From Liquidambar formosana (taxonomy: Eukaryota > Streptophyta > Magnoliopsida > Saxifragales > Altingiaceae), in contig CM077833.1 of assembly GCA_039720395.1 (NCBI GenBank), positions 7,083,036-7,147,035 on the forward strand: DNA of 64,000 bases. The letters run 5' to 3'. The translations under genes and the position numbers were made by a program. Shown here one piece after another: positions 51,347 to 61,795 of the stretch; the first letter of the stretch is position 1, and each line of letters starts with the position of its first letter. The notes beneath the pieces are model-generated. The model was not told where the DNA came from. It worked only from the letters and a program-made list of their open reading frames with translations, and made no database searches.

Positions 51347-54300
51347 GGAACATAGTGATTATTTTCTACCAAACAAGGGGTATCCCAAGCCTAATCCAGC
51401 CAAGGTTTAGGCCTAGATTAATCTGCCCATGATGCACAATCCATTTGTTAGCCCATGCATCCAATAGTAAGGGAGCAGAGACTCGAACTCAAGACCTCCA
51501 GTTCATAAGTCATGAATCCTTAGCCATTTACGCCACCCTCACACTCTTACAGGTTAAGGAACATGACTAGAAAAGTTTATTACTTAATTTTCAATGCAAT
51601 AACTCATAAATATTTGTTATGTTGATCCCATTATTGACATCCAAATGTCAATAGAATAGAAGCCTCAATTCTCCAATTTCAACAAAATACAAAGGCTGAT
51701 TATCAAAACAAATAAAGATATAGAGGACAACTTGTATTTAAGAGAAAGCAGTATGACAAATAGAGATTATTTAGAAATGAACCTCGAAGGATAAATAAAT
51801 GACAATATTAGATGCAGAAATCACTCCTGAATCTATAACTAACATCAAAACAGTAAGATTATTTAGAAATGAACCTAGAAAGATAAATAAATGACAATAT
51901 TAGATGCAGAAATCAGCCCTGAATCTATATCTAACATCAAAACAGTAACAGTTAACCAGGCTTTTGAAATGTATTTGACATGTCAGTAATATATTAATAT
52001 CATCAAAATGTTACTATTATCAAGAATGTTGATGAATAATCTAAAATTATAGACTTACAGTGGCAAAATATATTGACACCTCTAGACATGGATAATAAAG
52101 AAGCAAACTAACAGTTCAGCCCACACGATGAGCGTGAAAGTGTGCGGGATAGTGAGATGCAGCCATGCAACACTATCTTTGTTAAAACTCACCCCAAAAT
52201 GACATTAATGTTCAAGATGCAAAAAATAAACAAAAAAAATATAAAAAAATTAAACACGGATAGAGAGAGTGGGGAAAATCTTACTTGTTTGCAACTTTTT
52301 CCCACTCTCTACTTCTCTTTTTTATCAGTCAAGATTTTCAATGATTTGCAGAGATAAATTTAATGTGGAAATATAACAAAGTCATGTAGGTGTTGAGAGG
52401 TTCCTCTACAATAGACAAGGTGAGGCCTAAGAATTGAATATTGTTAGAATACTCTTAATATATATCTTGTTTATTAGGGGTATTTTTGGTATTTCTCTTC
52501 TAAAGTTTCTTATGTATTTATACCTTGTGAAAATCTTATTTGTTTTTAATGAGAATTGCAACTTTTCATGGTTTCAGAGCAAAAAGGTTGAAAGCACCTT
52601 CTCTTTCTTCCTCCTTTGCAATGGGACCCATCTTAACACTTGTCAGTACTCCCTCCTTCACATGAATCAAGACCATTAGCAAATCAAGTTCTGTTGTACA
52701 TCAGAACCAGGACTGAAGCATGGCAAATCAGTTTTGATCCTCTCCATCACTATTGATCCTCCATCGCACCCAGCAATCTCTCTTGACCAAAGTCGCACCA
52801 GCCTTAGAATCAAAACTTCACCTCTCTATTTCTCTCTCCACCGTACCTATCAAGCATAAAAGAAAAAGACTCACCAGCCCTTAAATCGCAACCCTAGGCC
52901 TCATTCCACGAAACCTCACCTTCTTTAACCTAGTCAAACCAATTCACAAATCCTAACATCTCTCCTTTGCACAGTCACATACCTCCTAGAAGCATCACAC
53001 ATTGTCGCCGAGCCCTAAATCGCACTCTTTGCCTCTGTTCCTCATCGTCTTCTCTTCGAATCTATGAGTACCTTTACACTGCATCTCAAGCCTAATCCAC
53101 TATCAAGACCTTCGACCTTAACACACCAGATCATACATCGAGAACCAATCGCAAGGACCCACTTGGAAGCCTAGTCACAAATTCGCAGCCCCCAACCTTG
53201 ACGCACCACGATCACTTCTCTCTTTTGAACCATAGGCCATAGCAGCAGCCAACCATTAGGTTTCAGACCTTGTTGTTCACTGCTCTTCTTCTCTTACCAT
53301 CGTGAAGTATAGTCATCATTTGTGTTGTACTCTAATCCACTTGCACCCATTTCAAGATTCTCTCACAGCTATAAGTATTATAACAGCACCTATATGGTCA
53401 TACAGGATTTTTTGAGACAGCTTTCTTTATTCCCAATCGCAAATTGCACGACAGCCAGTGGTAAATCAGAATCCCTTCAAGCTATTAGTGTGAAATTGAC
53501 AAGTGATAATTTCACCTATTGCGCCTATGTTATGAAAAAATTTCTGTTGGAAAGAATATGTAGGGTTATGTGACTGCAACTGTTCAAAACCTAGTGATTC
53601 CAAAGTTGAAAAATATGAAGAATTGCTTTCAGTATGGGAAATGAACAATGCTAAAATTATTACTTAGATAAATAAGTCGGTTGAAAAATCCATTTGCATT
53701 TAGTTGGCTATGTTCTCAATTGCGAAAGAAATTTAGGATTATTTGTCCAAGGTGTATGTTCAATACACTTTGCAAGACGGTATAAATTGGAACGCAGCAT
53801 CGGGGGGCCCCTTAGAATGATAGAAATATATAGGAGTTTTATGTTGTTATAACTGATTTTTGGGATCAATTGGCTGTTGCAAAACCTAAGGAACTAAGTG
53901 CCAACACTGTGTATTGTACCTATAGAGATGAGCAACGACTTGTTTAGTTTCTGATGGCCCTCCAAGATGAGTTCGAAGGTATTCAAGGCACTATACTTCA
54001 TCGTAATCCTTTTCCTTCTATTGATTTTGTGGTTAATGAACTCTTAGCAAAAGAAAGACGTTTTAAGACAAAAATAGGGCTACTCCCTTTGCCCACTCCA
54101 TCTATATTTGCAGCTCCCTCCAAACTTCAGAATTACACTCAGAGCTCTCAAAAAATTAAGGAACTATTAATGAATGTATTTTCGATCGTCAAAAGGATCA
54201 TTAGAAGGCTTAGTGTCCCAAATTGTTGAATAAGTAGGCATTTGGTCCCATTAGCAGGCATCTAATTCTCATCGGCCTTGGAAGAAAAGTGGTCTTACAC

Positions 54301-57300
54301 ATACAGTGGCAATTGCATCATCTACTGATGCATATATTGATCCCTCTTTGGTCGCACTAGCTGAATAATTGCAGAAGTATCTTGGTTTATCTCAGCCTAA
54401 TACATTGTCTATCAACTCCTCTGTAGGTTTGTCCTCTTTTCCTCCAGGTATATCTCGATCCACTTGGGTATTTCATTCAGATGCCACTTATCCTATGACT
54501 CATAATCCCTCATTGTTTATTTCTACTGATTCTCCTCCATCTTCGATTACTGTCATGACTATTAATGATACATAATTCCTTTGGCAGGTGTTTGGTTTGT
54601 TTCAACATGTTATCTCTCTCTATCTTATGTTTATTGCATTCCTCAATTTTTGTCAGTCAACTTTCTTCACTTTTCCTCTTCGGGTTGCATTGTGTAGGAT
54701 CTTCTTTCTAGAATCTAGACAGCTGATTGGTACTGGCCGTACGATGGGAGGGCTATATGTGTTAGAGGAGTTGCATGTTCCTATCGTGGCTGCTCTTATA
54801 GTTTATTTGTCTTCTTTTCTTGTCAGTCCTAAATCATCTAGTTTTCATTTGTGGCATTCTTGTCTTGGACATGTTTCTAGTAGTAGTTTTAAATAGTTTC
54901 TATTAGAATTTTTAGTGATTTAAGTAGTCATGATATTTTAGTGTTTGCAAACTTGCAAAATTTACTGCCTTACATGTTAATAAAAGTACCACTATTTCTT
55001 CAACAACCTTTGATCTTGTTCACTCTTATGTGTGAGGGCCTGCCCTGTGGCCATTAAAGGTGGCTCTTGAAATTATGTATCCTTTATAGATGATTACAGT
55101 TGATAGTGTTGGGTTTATCTTATGAAACATCGTTATGAATTTCTCTCTATTTTTGCAAGAGAGAGAGAAGGGAGAGCTGGAGAGGTTAATAGGTGTTGTA
55201 ATTGTCTCTCTTTTGAGTAAGAGATAGAAAGAGAAAGACAGGGTAGTTAGGTGGTTGTGGGGGCAAAAGTTTAGGAACATGTGGGCAACTAGGCTTGGAA
55301 TTTAATTGTAGAGACAAAATTGAACTTAAGTTACGGTTGGAGCTTAAATTTGAAAAGGGATTTTTTTGTATTTTACAATACCATCCAACGACAAAGAAGG
55401 TTGGCTTAATATAATAGGATGGGATAGACATTACTTGTGGCGCCTTTAACTTGAATTAAATCACTCGTTATTATGAATGCAATCATGCAATGTTGTTGCC
55501 CATCCAAAAAAATATAATAGGATAGACTTTTAAGGCAATGGTAGGCAGTAGCGACAAGATGGATGCAGCCCCTAGATGGTTCTAGACCTTTTGAGTGAAA
55601 CAAAAATTCAGCGCACAATTTGATGTCCCAAAAACTTCCAATTTTTGTATACTTTTCAATGAAGAGGAAAAACAATTAATTTTAGTATTCTTCATGAACA
55701 GGAGTTCAAATTTAATGGAGTGCAATTTTATTTTGTAAGATGTTGTATTATTATTTATACTCATTAATTTTTCTATTAAAACCTTTTTTAATAGCCTTTC
55801 TTTACCTATCTATATTCATGCAGCACAATTCATATTTAGAATAATATATGTTGAGGACAAATGGATTGCATATGCATTTTGAGAGCTTTTAAGAACATTG
55901 GTCTAACTAGAAGCAATGCTCATATGTGCACAAGGAAACACGAAAACCTTTGATGTAGGATAGCCTCAAAACACGTAAGAGCGAAAAAGAAATAGAGAAA
56001 GAAAAGAAAAGAAGATTGAAAAGAACCTAAAAAAAACTAAAGCCCTAGGAGTTGGCACCTAGGGACGGTTTGGAGTCGGCACCAAACAAGCAAGAAAACC
56101 CTAAGAGTCGGCACTTAGGGGGTATGGAGTCAGCACCACACCTAAAAGAAACTCAAATCTTGATTAATCCATGGCTGATTTTATTAAAGAGGTATAGAAT
56201 CTTTATATAGACTCCAAGTAGATCAATCATGGTAATTACTTGGCCAGTTGGCCCTAAATTCATGAAAATTAAAAGGTAACAATTCCATAATTCCAAAATT
56301 AAAATAAGGAAATTTCTTAGTCATCAAGCTAATAGGGTCAGTTCGTTGGGCTTGGATCCGGTGACCCCATCAACTCTCCCGGGGCTGCTCTGATAGTAAA
56401 CCAACAAGTTTGAACTGCCTCATCTTAATAGAAGTGTTGTGATATGGGTTTGGTGTGGTGAGACAACGGTGAGTCGATGACTGACGGTGGCTTAGTTTCT
56501 CACTAGTGCGATCAACTAATGGGCGATGGTGGTTGCAGGAACTAGAGTTTTGATTAGCAGTAGTGCTTGATGGGAGTAAAGGAATGGAGTGTGATGGTGT
56601 GAGATGGCTGGAGTTGGCTGGTTGCTACAGAGTTCTTCACGGAGGTGTGAAGGATCTGTGTTTGCTCTAATACCAAATTTGATGTAGGATAGCCTCAAAA
56701 CATGTAAGAGTGAAAAAGAAATAGAGAAAGAAAAGAAAAGAACCTTGAAAAGAACCTAAAAAAGCTAAACCCCTAGGAGTCGACACCTAGAAAGGGTTTG
56801 GAGTTGGCACCAAACAAGCAAGAAAACCCTAAGAGTCAGCACTTAGGGGGTATGGAGTCGGCATCACACCTAAAAGAAATTCAAATCTTTATTAATCCAT
56901 GGCTGATTTTATTAAGGAGTTATCTAGTCTTTATATAGACTCCAACTACATCAATCATGGTAATTACTTGGCCCTAAATTCATGAAAATTAAAAGGTAAC
57001 AATTCTATAATTCCAAAATTAAAATAAGGTAATTTCTTAGTCATCAAACTAATAGGACCAGTTTGTTGGGCTTGGATTTGGTGTCCCATCAATCTAAATA
57101 TTAAACCTATATCCTTAATCATAGAAAATATGGTTGTCATAATTCAATCATAACTATTGAATTCTGAATAATAATTTCGATCTTCCAAATAATCATAATT
57201 AATGAAGTCGTTTCATGTCAGGACTCTAATGTTGTTCCAAACGAGCTGACAAGTAAGAGAAATATGGTAGAAATGAAATAAAAAAGAATATTAAATAATC

Positions 57301-57872
57301 GAACCAATGATGCACCTGATCCCTGAGCTGGTCAAGTAGTGTGCCACCAATCAATCCAGGTCCAATAATGCCCATTGCTATTGTGGTTCTTGAGAGATAA
57401 AATCTTGAGTGGACAGCTCTTAGGGCCCTAATGCAATCCTCTCGCTTGACTACTACAGTTATATTGTACTCAGAGCAGCCTTGAGCGATTGCACGGACGT
57501 TGATATTAGCCTGCATCATAATGACAATTCCAACAAATACATAGAAAAAATGAGACAATTTAAACATCAGGATTCGCTTTCAGGTAGAGGAAAAAAAAGA
57601 AACACTTGCAAAAAACTAAAATATCTACCACAAAATACGTGCATAACAACTAAATATTATTTCCAACATGACGAGATCTTCACTAAACATATGTGCTGGA
57701 ATAAGAATCCATATGAAACTTTAGCAAACCACCACACTAATTTACAAAAAATAAAATTGAAAACTCCCCATACCTTTGCCAGTGCATTAAAAAGAGTGGC
57801 ACTAACTCCAGGAGTACTTGCCATTTTCTGGCCAACTGCTGCCAAAATGCTACAGTTCGGAATCACTGCCAC
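33822..57872 (-). CDS. AK-HSDH: bifunctional aspartokinase/homoserine dehydrogenase, 3' part
   Basis: Nine exons on the - strand: 57872-57774, 57510-57316, 42498-42416, 36685-36460, 36145-35999, 35876-35741, 35176-35093, 35005-34913 and 34067-33822 (stop). The first two encode the ACT region (IPNCSILAAVGQKMASTPGV, AIAQGCSEYNITVVV). Then comes the HSDH Rossmann motif GIIGPGLIGG, followed by TPNKKANSGPLDQ and the HSDH signature ending DPRDDLSGTDVARK. The last exon ends YLGAPS. The plastid enzyme makes aspartyl phosphate and reduces aspartate semialdehyde to homoserine for threonine and methionine, with threonine feedback through ACT domains. The kinase and transit-peptide exons are upstream, beyond 64000. 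Exon 36145-35999 has 147 nt where 146 are needed. The extra base near 36077-36082 shifts the frame to an early stop. Other exons are intact. Confidence 0.93.
36886..36932 (+). repeat. (GA)n and poly(G) tract
   Basis: GAGAGA repeats with one ACA interruption, passing into a G-rich run ending 'gggggggggg'. It lies just before the LINE remnant. Confidence 0.85.
36961..39935 (+). pseudogene. degenerate L1-type LINE in an AK-HSDH intron
   Basis: Frame-hopping matches run in order: LVPKKE near 37030, DIRDFRLTSLVG near 37060, then a KVYDR-like motif near 37220 and a GLRQRDPL motif near 37385. After these come a CRV/YLGLP-like region split at 37701, and a zf-RVT-like end near 39430-39760 (ERNRTIFHNE). 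It ends near 39935 at 'aataaaaataaag'. Orientation is opposite to the host gene. Many stops are present. Confidence 0.75.
37701..38433. mobile_element. non-autonomous hAT-like element nested in the LINE
   Basis: Left end CAATGTTTTAAAAAACTCG; the right end, reverse-complemented, reads TAATGTTTTAAAAGGCATG. Both start with the hAT-type Y-A-R-N-G pattern. GC-rich subterminal stretches (GCCCGAGGCGTG and CGCCCCGCCTCACG) lie inside both ends. LINE sequence resumes on both sides. A clean 8-bp target duplication is not visible. Confidence 0.65.
40077..40475. mobile_element. Harbinger/Tourist-like MITE
   Basis: Terminal inverted repeats are 'ctatgtttggctaaggaa' at the left and, reverse-complemented, 'ctgtgtttgggtgaggaa' at the right. 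A TTA trinucleotide flanks both ends (40074-40076 and 40476-40478), as expected for PIF/Harbinger insertion. It contains a T-run joined to a G-run (40160-40201). Confidence 0.65.
41791..42115 (+). repeat. 167-bp tandem duplication
   Basis: Units start at 41791 and 41958 with 'tgaagaacagagggctcc' and both run to 'gatatatattagg'. Diverged by several substitutions and small gaps. Lies in an AK-HSDH intron shortly before the exon at 42416. Confidence 0.85.
42792..46604 (+). mobile_element. hAT transposon with exact 8-bp target duplication
   Basis: The element body is 42800-46596. ACTCCAAG occurs at 42792-42799 and 46597-46604. Termini are CTGTGAAGCA at the left and CTATGAAGCA at the right (reverse-complemented). 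Subterminal arrays of GTATCCGTAT-like words occur at both ends (42836-42960 and 46490-46590). A decayed transposase lies inside. It is inserted in the 14.8-kb AK-HSDH intron in opposite transcriptional orientation. Confidence 0.88.
43860..46062 (+). pseudogene. hAT transposase remnant (BED finger, DUF659, dimerisation domain)
   Basis: A BED-type finger (LWKYVKRLEK, CNYCQNTF) lies at 43868-43990 with an internal TGA, followed by a one-base shift near 44000. The DUF659-type RNase H fold follows: FHLARNLYHVSSYT and ANNMISGFIPPGYNALRTTLL, then IVTDGW and VITDNAPVCK with catalytic-type aspartates, then VHTLNLAL. The C-terminal hAT dimerisation domain (SSSCCERNWSTYSFIH, MKRNKIQPQRVEDLVFIH) is at 45681-46062. 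Several frameshifts and stops show it is dead. The gene may also have had introns, which I cannot separate from decay. Confidence 0.85.
47348..48729. mobile_element. non-autonomous hAT element with 8-bp target duplication
   Basis: The element body is 47356-48721. AGTCTAAC lies at 47348-47355 and 48722-48729. Termini are CAAGGACTTTAATATCG at the left and CATAGCCCTTAATGTCG at the right (reverse-complemented), fitting the hAT Y-A-R-N-G start. Dense GATATATCG-type words occupy 47367-47460 and 48508-48715. The interior has an A-run (48137-48162) and GAGGAGGAGG/CAGCAGCAG tracts but no transposase. The acidic-run frame at 48123-48473 is low-complexity. Confidence 0.85.
48730..50455. other. intronic AT-rich sequence, no gene
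   Basis: Contains an A26 run (49378-49403) preceded by 'cccctttgtaatttttcgg', possibly the tail of a retroposed sequence oriented +. Its body is not recognisable. The rest shows no structure beyond A-rich stretches. Confidence 0.45.
50456..50813. mobile_element. long-TIR foldback MITE
   Basis: The left end reads 'agtcctattatcacatgcac' and the right end reverse-complemented reads 'agtccttctattattaggtg'. Further matching arms 'gcactccaaaactc', 'gtgatttgtattt' and 'caagttgatct' run far inward. The element folds into one long imperfect hairpin. The target duplication is unclear. Confidence 0.75.
50824..50992. mobile_element. short foldback MITE
   Basis: Arms 'aggtgagcatgtgctgatat' and (reverse-complemented right end) 'aggtgagcacatgctcatat' continue through 'aacttatatcagc'. 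'Gggttgtacc' pairs with 'gtacaaccc' further in. It is flanked by TA repeats on both sides, suggesting insertion into TA-rich DNA. Confidence 0.75.
51309..51343 (+). repeat. (AC)n microsatellite
   Basis: An uninterrupted CA repeat of about 17 units. Confidence 0.95.
51370..51548 (-). mobile_element. tRNA-derived SINE, probable
   Basis: On the - strand the head reads GTGGCGTAAATGGCTAAGGA (box A-like) and, about 40 bases later, GAGTTCGAGTCTC (close to the box B consensus GGTTCGANTCC). The body then runs to 'cttgggataccccttg'. No poly(A) tail or target duplication is evident, so the limits are approximate. Confidence 0.55.
51765..51950 (+). repeat. 92-bp tandem duplication
   Basis: Units start at 51765 and 51857 with 'gattatttagaaatgaacct' and end 'catcaaaacagtaa'. 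They differ at a few positions. Confidence 0.88.
52442..55170 (+). mobile_element. Ty1/copia remnant, 3' half missing
   Basis: A possible short LTR (52442-52568, TGTTAG...CA) is followed directly by TGGTTTCAGAGC (52569-52580), one base from the usual plant copia primer site complementary to initiator tRNA-Met. UBN2-type gag pieces follow: SVKLTSDNFTYCAYVMKKFL near 53490 and FLMALQDEFEGI near 53950. A protease/pre-integrase region comes next (TWVFHSDATYPMTHNPSLF near 54465, then SSFHLWHSCLGHVSSS near 54835). The start of integrase lies near 54955-55165 with several stops. No reverse transcriptase or 3' LTR is seen. Confidence 0.75.
55951..57091 (-). mobile_element. TRIM-like miniature LTR retrotransposon, antisense
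   Basis: Two direct repeats, 55951-56372 (422 bp) and 56680-57091 (412 bp), share TGATGTAGGATAGCC starts and CCCATCA ends. They flank only 307 bp. Read on the - strand, the LTR end is followed by TTTGGTATTAGAGC, an initiator-Met-tRNA-type primer site (56666-56679). A purine-rich GGGAGAGT precedes the other LTR. No coding capacity exists. No matching target duplication is seen. Several base changes separate the two LTRs. Confidence 0.82.
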
Positions 57873-58205
57873 CTGGTAAGAGCCATGTTAATTAAGAAGG
57901 TAAACGAAGAAGTAGATAGAAGGGAGTCCCATCAAACTAAACATTAATACACTTTGATTTATGTGCCCACTATCATGGGGAAAACATACAAAAACAGTAC
58001 TTCAAGACTCAGATTTACACAGAAGGGCGAAGCTAAGTAATAAGCCTATGATGATGAAGTAGACAATTCTAGACAAATAACATGCATATTGGTGATAATA
58101 TAGGATTATACTCGTGAGTAAAACACACTTGCAAGTTGCAACTGACTGCATTGTAAGAAATGAACCAGACTTCTACATGAAATGGAATTACCAATATATT
58201 GGTTT

Positions 58206-58438
58206 ATTAAGATGCATTTGATGATGCAAAAAAGTGCATGGGAAAATGTGAAAATGCATAGAAAATGGTGCAAATAGGCAAATAGCATAGAAAAAGTGAT
58301 GCAAATAAGCAAATAGCATAGAAAAAGCAAAAATGCGTAGAAAATGGTAAAAATAGCATAGAAAAATGCAAAAATGCATTGAAAATTGTGCAAAGCACAT
58401 TTTCCCATGCACTTTTACTTTATCAAATGGATCTTAAC
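58206..58438. mobile_element. foldback MITE with internal short repeats
   Basis: The left end 'ttaagatgcatttgat' matches the reverse complement of the right end 'ttaagatccatttgat', and 'agtgcatgggaaaatgtg' pairs with 'cacattttcccatgcact'. The centre is a degenerate array of 'gcaaatagcatagaaaa' units. Confidence 0.7.
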
Positions 58439-58448
58439 ATGACCCTTA

Positions 58449-58525
58449 ATATATATATATATCTATATATCTATATATATATATATATATATATAGATAT
58501 ATAGATATGTTAAAAAAAAAAAAAA
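58449..58525 (+). repeat. (TA)n/TATATATC tract and A-run
   Basis: Sixty bases of TATATA with ATC interruptions, self-complementary, followed by A13 and GAAA repeats. Confidence 0.9.
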
Positions 58526-58850
58526 GAAAGAAAGAAAAGCAACAACTAATCTTATTAATATAAAATAAAAATGTACAAGGAGGACAAAAAAGAAAACCAA
58601 AACACAACATAAAAAGCTATCAATCACATATTTCTTTCCATCCTGCCATAGTGCCATGATAATAAAAAAAGGAATTCCTGCAAAAGCTTTGGAAACCAAA
58701 GCCCAAAAAGAAGCTAAAAAGAACACCCGATCCCACTTACACTTCCTCAAATTTATCTTAAAAAATTATCGCATTCCTCTCCTTCCAAATGACCCAAAAC
58801 AGGCAAGCAATGCACATCTCGAAAGAGTTATAGAACAGGACCCTTAATAT
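58526..58850 (-). pseudogene. LINE 3'-end fragment, antisense
   Basis: On the - strand the pieces FWVIWK and ERNAIIF near 58780 match the conserved end of plant L1 ORF2. They are followed by a 3' region similar in layout to the LINE end at 62897-63000. Heavily decayed. Confidence 0.55.
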
Positions 58851-59342
58851 ATTTACTTGATTGGTAAAAGATGTAGCACAAATGAAGGTATACCAAAGAC
58901 TCAAGGTATACCAAAGATGCTACCCATCTATTAATTGAAGGGAATAAGTACATTAAGATTAGACATAAGAGCCTTGCTCTTAATATATAGAAGATATAAA
59001 TAAGCAAGAACAACAGCATGGAAAAAGGGATTCAACACCAATTCCAGGGTCCATTCCAAATAACAAACTTGTTTGGCCATTTTTTCACAAAAAATCTTCT
59101 ATTTCTAGAATCATAGAAAAAAGAAAAGCACAGAAATTTTGTTTGGAAGCATGTTTCTGAAAAGTTAAAAACTATTTTTTGAGAATATATATATATATAA
59201 CAGCCCATTTAGGGACATCAAAATGATGCTCTTGATTCCTATTTTCTGTTTAAGAATGAATCTACTAAACGTACCATGTTCCCAAAATTTCCTTGTTGAT
59301 TTATAAAAACATTATTTTGAAAACTATTTCATGAGACCATGG

Positions 59343-60787
59343 CCAATATGGTCAATTTGTCAAAAAGTCTGGGGGAATGTTTGTGGGCTTAATGGAAAGG
59401 AAAATTGGTCAAGATTAAATCTGCTTTTAAAAAAAAAAAAAAAACATGGCATGTTGATATTGTCATTTAGCAAAACACAAAGTTGAAATTAATTAGTAGA
59501 GACATCATTAGAGATTTGTCAAAGGGTGGGGATCTGGAATGCATGGCTTTGGGAACTAAGGGCACTATGCAAAGAGTGGGGGTGGGATTGGTATTCTACT
59601 TATGTGGGTTAAATGGTTAATAGGGTGGTTAAAGAATTGGACAAGTTCATGGAAGCTATTCAGTTTCATGCCTTTTCAAAAATGAGGAAGATGGTTTCAT
59701 TTGGGTGTCGTCAGGAGTCTAGGGTCTCAATGAGGATAGTAAAAGGGCTCTTTTTTGGAGCAATTGGATGAGGTGAAGTGAAGATGGAACGTGCCTTGGT
59801 GTGTAGCGGGAGACTTTAATGCAATTAGATTTCTTTGTGAAAGAAAAGGTTGTGTGAGCTTCTTGACGAGTACGAAGAATTTTTTAGAATTTTTGGATAA
59901 GAACCAATTGATGGATCCACCTTTAGAGGGAGGTGGGTATACAGTCTACTTGGTCCAATACTCCAACAATCAAGATGATCCTTTCAAGATTGGATAGATT
60001 TTTATCCTCAACGTCTTGGAATACAAATTTTCCTAGGTCCATTCAATCCACATAGCCTAGACTGTTAGCCGATAATATTCCATTGGTTCTTGATTGCAAG
60101 GGTTTGACATTTGAAAGAGGTCTTTTTTTGCTTTGAGAATATGTGGCCAAAGCAGGAGGGCTTTGTTGATCTTGTAAAGAGTTGGTGTGACTCATTTTCT
60201 TTCATTGGCAACCCTAGCTAGTCTTTGCAAGAAGTTAAAAGCATATTAAAAGATGAGCTCAAGCAATGGAATAGAAAGGTTTTCACAGCTTGGAAGTGTC
60301 AAAATTGAAGGTGTTGGAGATTATTAAAAGCTTGGATGAAAAGGTTGGGTTAAGTAGTTTGCTGGAGGATGATAAAAGGAGAAAGATTGAAGTCAAAAAT
60401 AAATAAATCTTGGCTTTCTTGGTTGGAGTATATTGATGGAGACAAAAATCAGAAGCATTATGGTTGGATAAGAATACCAAGTTTTTTCATTGTAAGTCTA
60501 ATGTACAATAAAATGTGAATGTTATTGGAAAATTGTTGGTTAATGGTGTTTTGGAGGACGAGAATTTTATTTTCTAAAAATATGGCGTAAGTATTTTGAG
60601 AATCTTTTAGAGGAAGAGGTGGAGAAGAAGTTGTTACTTGATGTTGGATTTTAATGAAATTGATCAAGTTGATGCAGATTGATCAGAAAGTGTTTTTGAG
60701 GATGAGGTCCTAGACGCTTCAAAGATTTTTAGTGGGACATAGCTCCCTGTCAAGATGGGAAGTCTCTTGTTTTCTTTCAAGATTGTT
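59343..60787 (+). pseudogene. LINE 5' half: endonuclease and linker, decayed
   Basis: Begins near a WNVCGLNG-like endonuclease start (59370). WCVAGDFNAIRFLCERKG (59794-59850) includes the catalytic-type GDFN motif, followed by LMDPPLEGGGYTV. The linker phrase [16 protein letters not shown] lies near 60140. Stops and shifts are abundant. It ends abruptly near 60787, where a gypsy leader-like sequence begins. Confidence 0.75.
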
Positions 60788-61200
60788 GGGATTGCTGCTG
60801 CAATCGCATACTACACCATGCAATCAAGTGGCAGACTCTGTGATCACAAGTTTCCTCTTTTTCCACTGCCGTGGTTGAAGCTAGGGATTATAGTAAACCG
60901 ATGAAAGTGATCGCAGATCAAGGGAGATTCTTCAGTCATGATTGTTATTGCATCCGAACACTTCTGTTAAGATCGAATTGCAATGACTTTGCAACAATCC
61001 TTCTGTGATCGAGATTGAGATCAGTTTGAAGCTTACTCCTGTCAAGGCTGATTCAAATCAGTGGTAGATTCTTTTGCTAACTTGAGGATCTCAATTGATC
61101 TTACTATTGCCAGTCCACTCGTTTGGGGTCTTTTTAGTACCTGCTGCTATTGGGTGCAAATTTCCTTTAGATTTAATATCTTCTTGTGCCTAACTGCTGT

Positions 61201-61759
61201 TATGGCTTACCGTGGACGTGGTAGGAGAGGCAAAATTCAAGCAAATGCCATGAATCTTGATGAAGGAGTAGATTTTCATCCACCTATGGAGGGAGATGAT
61301 GCTCAACAACAAAATTAGCTTCAAAAAGAAGAAATTGGTGAATTATGGAGACAATAGCTGGCTTAATGGAGAAGGTACAGTGCCTCCACTCTCTTAGTGA
61401 GGAGAGTGAAGACTCCAAATTGGAGTATAATATCAAAGATGAGCCTTCGGAATTTCATGGAAGGTTTGATTCTGACGAGTTCATAGATTGGTTCAATACT
61501 CTTGAGAAAGCATTTGATTACTATGAAGTTCCGAATACAAAGAAGGTGAAGTTGGTCTCCAGCCACCTTAAGGGAAAAGCCTTCAAATGGTGGATACAAT
61601 TGCAAGTGTTTTGCCCAAAGGAGTGGATAGGGAAAGAATAGAGAGTGGAACAAGATGAAGAAAAAGCTCAAGGAGCAATTTCTTCCATTCAATTACATGC
61701 AAAACCATTCTAAGGGTGTAAAGTCTCAAATGCTTGGAAGAAGAATAGTGCGTTGATCC

Positions 61760-61795
<36 letters not shown>

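Noticed and set aside
52442..52568. Full copia 5' LTR
   Set aside because: Only 127 bp before the primer site and no 3' partner in the window, so the LTR limits are tentative and not listed as a separate feature.
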